Of a stretch of 64,000 bases of DNA, positions 12,840-24,656 are shown piece after piece. The stretch lies in assembly GCA_019321725.1 (NCBI GenBank), contig CM033115.1, positions 930,001 through 994,000 of the forward strand, read 5' to 3'. Position 1 is the first letter of the stretch. Every line of letters begins with the position of its first letter. The position numbers were made by a program, and so were the translations under genes. Below the pieces are notes generated by a model, which saw nothing but the letters and a program-made list of their open reading frames with translations, was not told where the DNA came from and searched no databases. Source of the stretch: Paulownia fortunei. Its lineage: Eukaryota > Streptophyta > Magnoliopsida > Lamiales > Paulowniaceae.

Positions 12840-15800
12840 TAAAAATAAAATTAATTATCAAAATGAATGGATCAAACCCCCCAACGCCCACTAAAAAAGT
12901 GAGCACCCCTTCTCCTCCTCTGCCTCAACCTATTTATTCATCACAATCTCTCATCTATTTAATGCAAATAATAAATAAATTTACATTAGTTTTCCATGTG
13001 TTTTTTAAAAAAAAAATTATTAACTGGTACAAATTTTGGAGGGGCCAAATGTAATATATATATATATATATAGTAGTACCACAAAAAAAAATCAGAAAAA
13101 AGAGTGACTCGTTTTTATAATTAAAATCTGGAGGTGGGACCTATTGATATCTTGGGCAATAATATTAGTAACAAAATCTATGATGCGCCGACGCACGGTT
13201 GAGGAGATATGATCGAATGCGGCCAAAATACTTTGCGATTGAATGCACCCACCAAACTAAATATTAATTAAAAGAAAAATGCGATGTCTCCTATGGCGGC
13301 TACGCTTTCCATGTACTAGTCAAAGTCAAAGAAATCACGCTTTTTACCTGCTCTTCCGGTTTCTTAACACTTTGTTAGAAGCGTGTATTAAATTAGACAA
13401 TGAAGAAAATAACTTTGTTTATTTGGTATAAAAAGTTTTAATTATAAACGTGTTAATTTATATTTTTAAGTACATTTATTTCTCATAGTGAAAATAAATT
13501 GGGCCAAGCAAGAAAATATTGTCCTTTAAAAATCTAATTGAAACTCAAACTTATTTTTGGTATATAAATCAATGATGAAAATTTTCAAATTCGATCATTT
13601 TCTCACAATCTTGATTACTCATTCATGTTTAATAAAGAATAATAATTACTTTTTAGATATCTTGCAGTAAATCAGTATTTATATTTAGAATGTGACGCTT
13701 ATGAGCTAATTTAACACCATGCAATAGCTCTATTAAATTAAAAAATAAATAAACAATATTGATAAAAATATTAATTTGGTATTACAACTTTTTCATATTT
13801 TAAAGTTGATGTCACTCATTATTACTTTATGTCTTGTATTTTTTCGTTTGAATTATATTAAATATATCAATGTTATTACTTAAAAATATAATATATACAC
13901 TACACACGTGATTATTAGTTAGCAAATAGAAGAGTAAATACTCTCATTTTGCCCTACCTTTTCTCCAAAATCTTGATAATTATAATTTTTCATAATGATC
14001 ATAATTTTTCTTTCAAGCCGTATGGGTGACACATGTATAACTCCAACCAAATATAGTCAAAAATTATGTTATCCCTCTTCAATTTTTTTAACTACCACGT
14101 GTTCCTCTATTTGTTTTAACCGTATCATTAGACTTCATTTAAAATATTTCTACTATCATAATTTTAGATGCAAATATATATATTGTCCAATATATTAAAA
14201 GAGAGATATAAATAGAAATAGAGAGAGACAATTAAGCATACACCAGCGTATATTTACTTCTATGAAAAATATGTTTTTATTATCGTTATTTTTAAATGAA
14301 AACAAAGTCCCAAAAAATAATTACTAAAATTCATGGATAATTCCAAACAAAATATACTGAGAACCTCAAGGAGAGTATGGGAACATTATGTGGGACTAAG
14401 TGATTTTTTTTTTTTTTCTTGACAAAATGATTCTATTATTTCAAATATAATTAATTATCTAAATTTCATAATTACTGAGGACTAAATTTTAAATTTTGAA
14501 GAAAAAGGTTGCCGGTAGCCAGTAATACTTCCCCAAACACATGCATTTATGGACTTGACACCAACCCTGTTCGAAACGTCACCGTTTTGAGACACTGACA
14601 TGTACTAGATCCTAGCCGTCACTTTTGAAGACCGAATCTGAGCCGTTGGTTTCATGAAATTAGCAACTGAAAAAACCTCCATTATGATTTCAATCACTTG
14701 AGTTAAACTTTAATAACCGATTAATTAATTCCCCCCACTCTCCTTGAGGCGTTTGTAAGACACCTTCCTAATTATTATATTTAAATGAAGCAAACACAAA
14801 TAAATACTTTATTTTAAAAATGTAAAGGCATTTTTAGTGCAGATAAGTGTATATAAATTAAGTCAGGTCGAAATAATTGTGCAATTAAGCTTTATTTTAC
14901 TTTCTTTGTTGGGATTAACACTAGATTTAGCTTATTTTGATTATATAACTATTTAATTTAGAATAAATAAATAATTTAATGTTTCTCTATATTTATATGA
15001 AATATAATTAGTTAACTTATAGGGAAGTTGTAAAGTTCATAAAGAATAAGTGATGCTTGAGTTTAACTTGATAATGTTAGGATCATAATTGAACACGCAT
15101 AAGATTTGTTTGATTTGATTGACTTCCTAATTATGAATTAACAATTTTAGTTGTCTAGTGTAAATTTTATGAGATATTATTAGATATCAATATTTAAGAC
15201 AAATTTATTTGCTGATAAAATGATAAGAATTTTAGAATATCTTGTAAAAATTATACAATATCTCTATTAGATTTAAAAATTATTTTTAAAATTAACTTAT
15301 AAGATTTTGAATAATGCTCTTGCGCACAACACTTCGGGAGGATTTCATTCTTCGAGAAGAAAAGTTGAGATCATTGGGAGATAATCGATCTTCCTCTTCC
15401 ATTTGAAGATTCTGCGTTGAAAAAAGTTTAATAGTATCGATTTAAAATCAATGGGATCTTGTTGGATAATTCAATAATTGATTTATACAATAATGATGTC
15501 AATTATAAAAAAAAAATCTTTATTTTATGAATAAATTATAATATTATACTTGTAATTTGAATTAATGCGTGATCACAATTTTACAATAAATTTTATGTAT
15601 ATTATAACAATTGAATTTGACTAAGTAAATTAAAGTGAATAATTACAATAAAATAGATCTTTCAATAAATTCATAAGTATAATTTAAAAATAACTTTTAA
15701 TGATAATTATCAAATCAACAGATTATAATTTAGTTCATATTTAGCCTAAAGTACAAAATTCTTAAAATTCAAAATTTGTTTTATTAATATTGCAAGTAAG

Positions 15801-15949
15801 ATCACGCGCGAATAATACGTAGTGGGGCTTGTTAAAGTCTGGAGTATGGGCTTTGATTAGGGTGTCTCGTTTTCATTGGTAAACAAGAAGACTTATACCT
15901 TTCTGTTGTCTGCATCTGACTTTTATTGTCATTGTTTTCAGGTTTTTAT
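12840..15949. other. Intergenic, AT-rich, no gene seen
   Basis: I found no ORF with family resemblance. The stretch holds a TA run near 13054-13071, poly-T near 14406-14419 and scattered promoter-like words such as the GTCAAAGTCAAAG pair near 13320. None of these can be tied to a gene. Confidence 0.6.
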
Positions 15950-16092
15950 TTATTTTTAAATAAATAAATATTAAATATATATTAGGAATGATAATAAATT
16001 CAAATATTATGAATTATTTTTATTTATAAATAAATATTAAATATATATTAGGAATGATAATAAATTCGAATATTATGAATTATTTTTATTTA
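15950..16092. repeat. 66-bp tandem repeat, two copies
   Basis: A unit containing ATATATTAGGAATGATAATA is repeated with a spacing of exactly 66 bases (ATTAGG at 15981 and again at 16047). The copies differ by very few bases, which points to a recent local duplication. Confidence 0.85.
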
Positions 16093-16417
16093 GGACGGTT
16101 TGAGATAGTTGAGCGGATTTGCTCTATTTGGAAAGAGTTTTGATAGTTAAACGAATCGAGCAATAAATCTTAATTTTTAACTAAAATGCAAAGAAAAAAA
16201 AGCAAGTTTTTAACACATACCTATATGTTTGTATGGTGGAATAAGATTAAAAATAAATAAAAAAATATGAGTAGTTACTCATCCACTTGTAAATTTGGGT
16301 CTTCAGTTAATAAATATCAATAGTAAAATAAACATGAGATGAAATTGACATTTATTATTAGTTATTTTTAATAGATGAGCTTGATCTTCAAATTTTCTTT
16401 AGGGGAATGATGACTAA

Positions 16418-17157
16418 GAGGGGTGTTACATTAAAAGATTTTACAATTTTTTATATTTTATAAAATATTTTTTTAAAATTTATAAGATGTTATATCTTAT
16501 TATTATATTAAATTTTAAAGTGTTTGGATAAAATAAGAATATATAGTCTTAAAATATTATTAATGATAATTTTATAATTAAAATAGTTAAAACTAAGAAG
16601 AGTTTGTTAAAATTAAAAAAAAAAAATTTATTCCTTAATTTTTTAAAGAATCTAACATCTTATTTTAGGATATTATAAGTTTATTTAAAAAAAAATACCA
16701 AACAATTTAGAATTTTTTACAAGCTCCCAAAAATCTAATAAAATATTAAAAACTTATAAATTAGAGGGTCGTTGACTAAACTTATAAACTCTTTAAAATA
16801 TCTTATAAAATGTTTTATAGCTTATAAGATCTTTTAAATTGTTTGGTAAAACATAAAAAAACAACAACTTATAAGCTCTCAAAATAAGACGTTAAGATTT
16901 TGTAAACTACTTTTAAAAAAGTAACGAGATCATAACTTATTTATAAAATAATATTTTATTTTAACAAATTAAATTTTGATAATTTTAATTACAAAACTAT
17001 CATTACTAGCATTTTTAAAAAGTCATACAATCTTATTTTATCCAAACACTTCAACAATTTAATTTTAAAATAAATTCTAATATTTTATAATCTTAAAAAA
17101 TATCTTACAAATAAAAATTTATATATTTTTTTAAATAAATTTAACCAAACACCCTCC
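16418..17157. mobile_element. Fold-back MITE, PIF/Harbinger-like, about 740 bp
   Basis: The whole element is close to one long inverted repeat. The left arm word GTGTTTGGATAAAATAAG near 16518 is mirrored as CTTATTTTATCCAAACAC near 17028. The termini are GAGGGGTGTT on the left and, on the reversed right end, GGAGGGTGTT. TAA flanks both sides (16415-16417 and 17158-17160), matching the 3-base target duplication typical of PIF/Harbinger elements. No coding region is present, so it would need a transposase from elsewhere. The superfamily is inferred from the flanks and termini only. Confidence 0.7.
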
Positions 17158-17845
17158 TAATCCAAACATCATGAATTGTAATTGAGTTGCTTCAATTGGT
17201 TGGCAATACAAAACTGTAGGCTGAGTTATTAGGAGGTATATTTTGTCAGAAAATATTCAAAGCATCTGTAATTCCAAAGAATATGTATCATTTTAACTAT
17301 AAATGGAAAGATGCCCTCTTCATTTGTCACCAAAATTTTGTCATGGATGTGTCTTTCTTGGTAACTAGAGGGGCACAAATGGAAAAACCAATCACAATCA
17401 CTTCAATTCAATTGACAACAAATGGAAACAAGATTGATAGTGCTTCTTTTATATGTTGTTTCAATCTTGAGCAACATATTTTCATTTGGAAATTGCCTTT
17501 AGTACCTAAAAAAATGTTTATTACATACTTTAAATTCTTTTTCACTTACTATCAACTTTTTTTTTTACTATATTGAGTTAAGGGTTTATAACTTATTAGA
17601 AATAATTTAATATAAGTATTTATTTATTTTCTATACTATAATTTTAATTGTCGATAAAATTCTAATTTTGGTACATTACCTATATATATGCTTTATTAGA
17701 TTTGGGGGAAAGAGAGATTTTTTGTAATTAGCTATTTAATTCTCTAAGTTTTCTTTTCATTTGTTATCAAATGACAGTGTAGAACATAACTCATAAATTC
17801 GATCCGTACGTGTTATCCACATAAATATTATTTGACCATTTGATT
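17158..17845. other. Intergenic spacer between two MITEs
   Basis: One 97-codon plus-strand ORF (17283-17576) has no recognisable domain and is AT-driven. It includes a short stretch (ATGCCCTCTTCATTT) resembling text in the 37-39 kb repeats. No gene is supported here. Confidence 0.5.
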
Positions 17846-18176
17846 AAGGATGACAATGAGTTTGAGTTAGATTCGTACCCGCCCCACTTGGGGCGAGTTT
17901 GAAAAGTCGTAAATGAGTACGAAGCGGGTCTTAGTTTTTAATTTGCAAACCCCCCGTCCATTTATTTTTTATTTTGATATATATGTATTTATACAATATT
18001 ATATTTTAAAAAATATATTTTAAAAAAATAGTGATATTATTTTTTAAAAAATAATTTTTGAATATTTTTAAAATTATAAGTGGATCTAACGGGTTTAACC
18101 CGTACCCAATGATTTTCAAAAATCTTGACGAGATGGGTCTCGAATTTTGTTAAATTCACCCCATTATTATCCCTAT
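17846..18176. mobile_element. MITE, hAT-like, about 330 bp
   Basis: The left end AAGGATGACAATGAG pairs imperfectly with the reversed right end AGGGATAATAATGGG. The direct flanks ATTTGATT (17838-17845) and ATTTGATA (18177-18184) match at 7 of 8 bases, as expected for the 8-base duplication of hAT elements. The subterminal GC-rich GGGT/ACCC words are typical of a common plant MITE type. The element is non-coding. Confidence 0.65.
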
Positions 18177-18610
18177 ATTTGATATATGGATCTAATCATA
18201 TAAACTTACATGAACACTTTCATTTAACTTAATATCACAATTGCCCTTGGCGTTGAACCTAAATTTATTATTTACATAACTTAATTATCAATTAAGTTAT
18301 TTTATTGATAAATGATATATTACACTTGTACTCAGATTATGTGTTTATCGATATATACATGCAAAACTAACAATAAAACCAACAAAAACATTACCTCAAG
18401 GAGTAGCAAAAATAAAAAAAGGCATATTGCCACAATTTTTTTTAAAAATTTGAACCATTAACCAAAGAAATTTAACCCTTGAAAATCCAAAATAATAATT
18501 ATAATTACATAAAAAAAAAGAAGCAGGGGCGAAACAGTCTTTTGATCCACCGACGCCCAACCTGTCCCCGTTAGCTGCGCCATAACCACATCAGGCGTGG
18601 GGGATTACCG

Positions 18611-18632
18611 TTGGGCGCGCCTATTTGGCGCG
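18611..18632. promoter_or_regulatory. Two adjacent E2F-like sites upstream of the CCCH gene
   Basis: TTGGGCGCGC (18611-18620) is followed by TTTGGCGC (18624-18631); the latter fits the E2F consensus TTTSSCGC exactly. They lie about 240 bases upstream of the TATA box of the CCCH gene, in an otherwise AT-rich region. The motif match is seen; binding is inference. Confidence 0.5.
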
Positions 18633-18870
18633 TAATAAAACTGACAAAACAGAAAACAAAGAGAAAATAAATAAATAAATAAATAAAACACAAAAAAATA
18701 AAAAAGGCCCAGAAAATCTGACCTCCAGAGATTTTTATTTATTTTTTATTTTTAAAAAATGCCCACAACAAGAAAAGCCAAAAGACGAAATAAAAATATT
18801 TAAAAAGAACGCATAAAAAGTGCACAAAAATCACTCACAGAAACACATAGATTGAGTGTGAACTGTGAGC

Positions 18871-18880
18871 TATATAAAAG
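18871..18880 (+). promoter_or_regulatory. TATA box of the CCCH zinc-finger gene
   Basis: TATATAAAAG lies about 330 bases before the start codon. Transcription would start near 18905, giving a leader of roughly 300 bases that contains CT-rich and TA/GA repeats. Confidence 0.75.
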
Positions 18881-19117
18881 GCTGGAGGGTTAAAAAGAAA
18901 AAAAAAAAAAAACCCACTAAAAACTTGTTTCTCTCTCTCTAAAACCACCAAACCCCCTCTCGATCAAACCACCTCCCTTTCACACAATCACGCTCGCAAG
19001 TCGCAACTGTGTATTTTTGGGTATATAGGTACAGTTACATGTATATTTTCACTCGTGTATTATCTCTGTAACTATCATTATATATTTACATCTTACTTGT
19101 ATAGTACATATATTTAT

Positions 19118-19129
19118 ATATACTGTATA

Positions 19130-19192
<63 letters not shown>
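19118..19192. repeat. (TA)n-(GA)n compound microsatellite in the leader
   Basis: A TA-rich stretch runs into about 16 GA units that end only about 7 bases before the start codon of the CCCH gene. The tract would be transcribed in the leader and is likely length-variable between individuals. Confidence 0.9.
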
Positions 19193-19194
<2 letters not shown>

Positions 19195-19198
19195 GTGT

Positions 19199-22100
19199 AT
19201 GGAGAGGTATAGTGGGACCCAGGCAATGGAGGCGATGCCGGTGGATCCGGTGGCTGAATGGGCTGCCCCGGGCGGCGAAACCGGGCTAGAAGGCGAGTTA
19301 CATTTGAATTTCATTTGAATTTCACTTGAATTTGAGTCAAAATTACTGACTTTAGCTTGAATTTTGGTAATGTTGATTGGTTTGAAGTTTGATTTTTGTG
19401 AATGCAGAGCCTATGTGGCAATTGGGCCTCGGTGGTGGGCCCGAATCGTACCCTGTGAGGCCCAATGAGCCCGACTGTATCTATTATCTGAGAACTGGAT
19501 TCTGCGGGTATGGCAACAGGTGCCGGTTCAATCATCCCCGAGACCGTAGTTTGGTAAATACCCCAACTTTTTGAGTTTTAAAGTTCAAATTTGACTTTTT
19601 GATGCATGATTGGTGGGATAGTTGGGTCAAAGAGTGGAGTTTAGCGGGGTTTTATGTAGATTTGATGATAGTTTGAGTAAAAATCGAGTCTTTCTTTTTT
19701 GGGGGTCTCTTTAGTGGTTGGATGAAATAGAAGTGGAATAAATTGGGGGAAAGATTTACATTTTGGACGATCACATTAATTGGGAAAGCATGCAATGAGC
19801 TGAATTAATGGGTTTATACATGGATGTGAAGGTAATTGGGTAAAATCAAGCCTTTCTTGTTTTAGTGGAGTTTATGATGGTTTTGATAAAAGAGAAGGAA
19901 AAACATTTACGTTATGGATTATCACATCAAATTGGTTTTGGATTATCACATCAAATTGGTTAACACGCATCGAATGAATTAGGGGTTTTTATATGGAGTT
20001 GATGGTAATTAGGATAACAATGGAGTCTTTCTTGTTTTGAGGTTTATAATGGTTTTGCTGAAATAGAATTAGGAAAATGTTTACAATTTTGGATGATCAC
20101 ATCACTTTGGTAAACGTGCGCTAACTATATTAGCTGTTTTCACCTGATTACAGGCACTGGGAGTTTTACGGACTAGTGGAGGCGAGTACCCGGAGCGCAT
20201 TGGCCAACCTGTCTGTCAGGTATATATATATATGCAGTTAAGTGAGAAATGTTTAACAATTTATCAGGTGTATAAGCAAAATACATTGACCTAATGTGGT
20301 ACATATGTAGATTACTAACATAAATCTAATTAATACATATTACTTAATGAACTCAATGTGTTAATTGATTACTAAATGTTGTGGGAAGGGGAAATATGCA
20401 ATTCTTAGATTGTGCCCTCTACTGATTAATTTGTCTTCTTGTTGGGTCGAGAAGGGAGAGCTTCTGTTGTGTTTTCGTCTTTTCACTTTTCGTGTTTCTA
20501 TGGCGTGTCAAACTGGATGGTTGTTTCCATTATGCCAAAGTGTTGATGTTTTTTGGAATATGAAGAATCTGTTAGTCTACTCGTCTGCTTACTGTCTATT
20601 TAAGGATGCTGACCTTTGATCCATGGGGTTAAATCCTTGACATTGGCAAAAGTACATTTGCCAGATCATGCTCCTAAAGTAACTCGTCTGTTTCCTGTTT
20701 TTTTGGAATCCTGAGCATTTCTTAGTGATAATTGTCTTATGTTGTTCTTTTGTTTCATTTGGATTCAGTTTTAAAGATAACTAGTTGACTCATGTTATTT
20801 TCTACTTGTGTCAACTGTATATAATGAAATAATGCAAGATTTTGCTTTACTGGTTGATGTCAGAATTTTGAACATGGACCTGCTAGATTCTGCTGTAAAA
20901 CTCCATAAGTTACTTTTTCTAGATTTAACAACTTGTTGACCATGGATTCTCTTTTTCTATTTGTTCTTTTTATGGTATGTTTAATGCTAGAGTATTCTTT
21001 TTTCCTCAATTGCAGCATCTTCTTGAAGGAATTTGTCATTGTTGACTTCATCTTTTTATGAATTCATCCTTTTCACCATGGATATCAGACTAGTTTGTTT
21101 AAATTCCTTTAAGGTTGTCTCAAATTGTAATACTCACTAAACAACTACTGCAACACAAAAAGATGTGAAGATACTCTCTCTCTCTCATGTTTTGTCTGCA
21201 TATTGTCACAGCTTCCTGATTGCAATTTTGCCTTTATCTTTCTTTTGGTTCAACAAATCTTAAGGCAGTGTTTTTGGATTTATGTTGATCTAATTATTGC
21301 TATTGACTCATGTGTAATCATGGAAATTTTTTTTATTGCCTTATAATGGTGTAGCATTCGTCAGCTAGTGGCCTCTTTGAAAGAGAAATTTTCCTCATTT
21401 GATCATTCATTAATATTTTTTATTGCTTTACGTCTACATTACTTGGAAAGCTAATTCATGCTATTTTTGTTAAATCTTTCAGATTGCCAATGTTTTTCCA
21501 TATATTTCTTCAGGGAAAAGTTATGATCTGGTGTTTGATGTTTTGTCCATTTCAGCCTTTTCATATTGTTGATTATGACATTGATTTATTTGTATACGGA
21601 ATAAACAAAAACAGAGCTAATTATCATTTTAACTATGTTAAACACTAATGATGCTATCTATGTTGAATGTATCTTGTCATGATTGTTAATATTTTATTTG
21701 ACTATCCGAAAGTGGTCAGGGATTGGCATTAAGCTTTTATACCTTTATGACATGCTACACTGTTATTAGCCTTAAGCATTTACATCTTCATGACATGCTA
21801 CACTGATGAATCTACGATCCTCTACTCATTACACCAACGCATGTCCTTTTATTTGTTTCCCATAAATTGTCTCCACTCTATTTGTCACTGCCCATTTGTG
21901 TTCTTATTTTGAATTACAGATATATATTTTTTAAACTATGGTTTTTCTTCAAACCGTGCTCTTTGAACTGAATTTGTAGTACTACATGCGGACGGGAATG
22001 TGTAAATTTGGTGCTTCCTGCAAGTATCACCATCCAAAGCATGGAGTTGGATCTTCGGCCCCAATCACGCTCAATTTTTATGGATATCCATTGCGACCGG

Positions 22101-24656
22101 TCTGCCGTTTTGACATTTTTGGTTCTTGTTGATACTTTTGGTTGCATTATTTATGATTTCAATTAGATAGTATTCTCAAAGTATTCAGCTGTCCTTGTTG
22201 TAGGGAGAAAAGGAATGCTCATATTATGTCAAAACAGGGCAATGCAAATTTGGTGTCACCTGTAAATTTCATCATCCACAACCAGCTGGGATACAAGCGT
22301 CAGTGCCAGCCCCTGCCCCTGGACCTGGGCCTTTGGTTGCTCCCGCAGCTGTGCCTACACCTGCAGTTTATCCAACTGTGCAGTCTCCTTCTGTTCAATC
22401 TTCTCAACAATATGGGGTAATTCCCGGCAACTGGCCAGTTGCTAGGCCAGCCATGCTTCCTGGTTCGTATGTTCCTGGAAGTTATGGTCCTATGCTCTTT
22501 CCTCCAGGAGTTGTTCCTGTTCCTGGTTGGACTCCCTATCCGGTAGGTGTAGCTGAAGCTGTTTGTTTGATCTGAAGTTTCTTGTAGATATGTCCTGATT
22601 TTGTGCTAAACTATAGAAGTACTTGCTACAGGCACCAGCTAGTCCTGTGGCCTCGCCAAGTACTCAACCCACTGTTGGTGCAGGCCCAATTTATGGGATA
22701 ACACAGTTATCTCCTGCATCGACTGCATACACGGGACCATACCTTTCCATTACTTCTTCTGCTGGCCCCTCAAGCAGCAGTCAAAAGGAACATGCATTTC
22801 CTGAAAGACCTGGTCAACCAGAATGTCAGTATTATTTGAGGACTGGGGATTGTAAATTTGGTTCTATTTGTAAATATCATCATCCACCAGAGTGGAGTGC
22901 ACCAAGAACCAATCTTTTACTTAGTCCTATGGGTCTTCCATTACGCCCAGTAAGCATTCAATCCTTTTTTTAATTTTGGAAGAATAAGTTGAAATTACCT
23001 GTACATAGAAGAATAAGTTGATCATTTGCATACAAGGTGTCCATGTTCTGTTTTGCTTTTATGCATGATTGTAGAGTTCCTATGCATGATGATACTTGAA
23101 AACTGCTTTAACCACATGAACTAATGCCTGCTAATGGCTGGGCCTCTGAATTTTACCCTTAGATTATTTTATTGTTGAATTGTTATTCTAGCTCCTCCGC
23201 CATTCAAGAATTATACTTTCTGTATTTCCTTGGAAATTCAAACATATCATAAGTAATTTTCTTTAAGAATTGAAGCCTTTGTTGTACAAAATTACCTTTT
23301 GTTTTTCTTTAGTTATTCTACTAATATTTTAGCAGTGATTATTGCTGCCAATAAACCTAGTCCTGCATATAGATGTTCCCAGTGTAGCTTGTAATCCCAG
23401 TGCCATGATTAATTCTGGATGTTGAGGCATTTAAATTGTGGCGCGGCTTGGAGGTTGTTGGCTCATAAAACTGTAAATTTATCTTCTCCAGAGAAAGAGA
23501 GTAGTAAAATACTTCAAGCATGGACACCTGGCATGGTGAAGATATTCAGATAACAATAATAGTCTCCCAAATAAGTAAAAGAAAGGATTGATAAGAGTAT
23601 GAATTTGTGGGCTGCAGTATGATCAGATGATGAAAAATTTTCTTTCAGGAAGATGCAAGATTACATATATTTGTGATCACTCCAGACTTTTCTTGTCAGC
23701 AATGATGCCAAATGGCTTTAACAAAGCACAGTAGCACAGGTCTGCAAAAATAAGTGGTGCCTGAGTTTATTTTAAGTGATAAAGCCTTCAATGAGATGAA
23801 GCAAATAAGTGAGTGAACTACAACCTATTCTCTAATTATCTTTTTGTTTAATTGAGGACATGGTGTTTGATGATTTTTCTGAACTATGATGGGAGAAATG
23901 CTGATCTTCCTCTGGGACAGTTGCTTTCACTAAGTCTTTTGTAATGGAATCTTCCCGAAATATGAGGAAAGGCTCTATCAAGTTGGTTTAAATGTTTAGC
24001 ACACATCAGTATAACATTATCAATTCTACTGATCATACTTGCAGATATGCATCCTTCCTTTTCTCATTCACTCCACGTCTTGCATACCGTATACTTACAA
24101 ACTCCTAGATACATCTGACATGTTTTTAAGCCCGATGTTATTGTTATTATTGGGTACAAATTTTGGATTTGTGATTGCATTCTGTTATGTCCTTTTATAT
24201 TATGTATAGTTGAGAATTATGCCTATCTTTCTTAAAATTTCTTCCATTGTTTTTCAGGGTGCACCACTTTGCTCTCACTATGCTCAAAATGGAGTATGCA
24301 AATTTGGGCCCTCATGCAAATTTGATCACCCAATGAGAACTTTGAGTTACAGTCCATCTGCATCTTCTCTGACTGATATGCCTGTGGCTCCTTACCCTGT
24401 GGGATCTACGATTGCAACTTTGGCTCCATCTTCGTCTTCATCGGACTTGAGGCCTGAGCTTCTTTCTGGGTTCAGCAAAGATGCCTTCTCATCGCAGATG
24501 TCTTCTATGAACAGTTCAAGTGCTTCAGTTGGTTCAATATTCTCAAGAAGTGGGCCTGTTCCTCAATCAAGTGTTCAGCATTCTGGGCCGGGTTCTGCCT
24601 CTTCAAGTGGTGGTAGTATCACTAGTCATGGAGGTGAGGTTCGTATATCAAGCTGA
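19199..24656 (+). CDS. CCCH zinc-finger protein with five fingers (C3H58/ZFN type)
   Basis: Seven exons, 19199-19292, 19408-19553, 20154-20219, 21980-22099, 22204-22542, 22632-22949 and 24258-24656, join in frame to 493 residues. Five C-X8-C-X5-C-X3-H fingers start at about residues 55, 101, 147, 320 and 366. The 3+2 spacing with a Pro/Ser-rich linker is typical of plant ZFN-type RNA- or DNA-binding nuclear proteins. The conserved block after the last finger ([18 protein letters not shown]) and the N-terminus MERY closely resemble Arabidopsis C3H58 as I recall it. Exon 1 must end AAG followed by GC, because every GT alternative or read-through gives a stop. The biochemical target of this family is not well defined, so RNA binding is a family inference. 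Intron 6 is about 1.3 kb. Confidence 0.95.

Noticed and set aside
19055..19318. Longer ORF starting upstream of the CCCH start
   Set aside because: The added N-terminus is the translation of TA and GA repeats. The conserved protein begins at MERY (19199).
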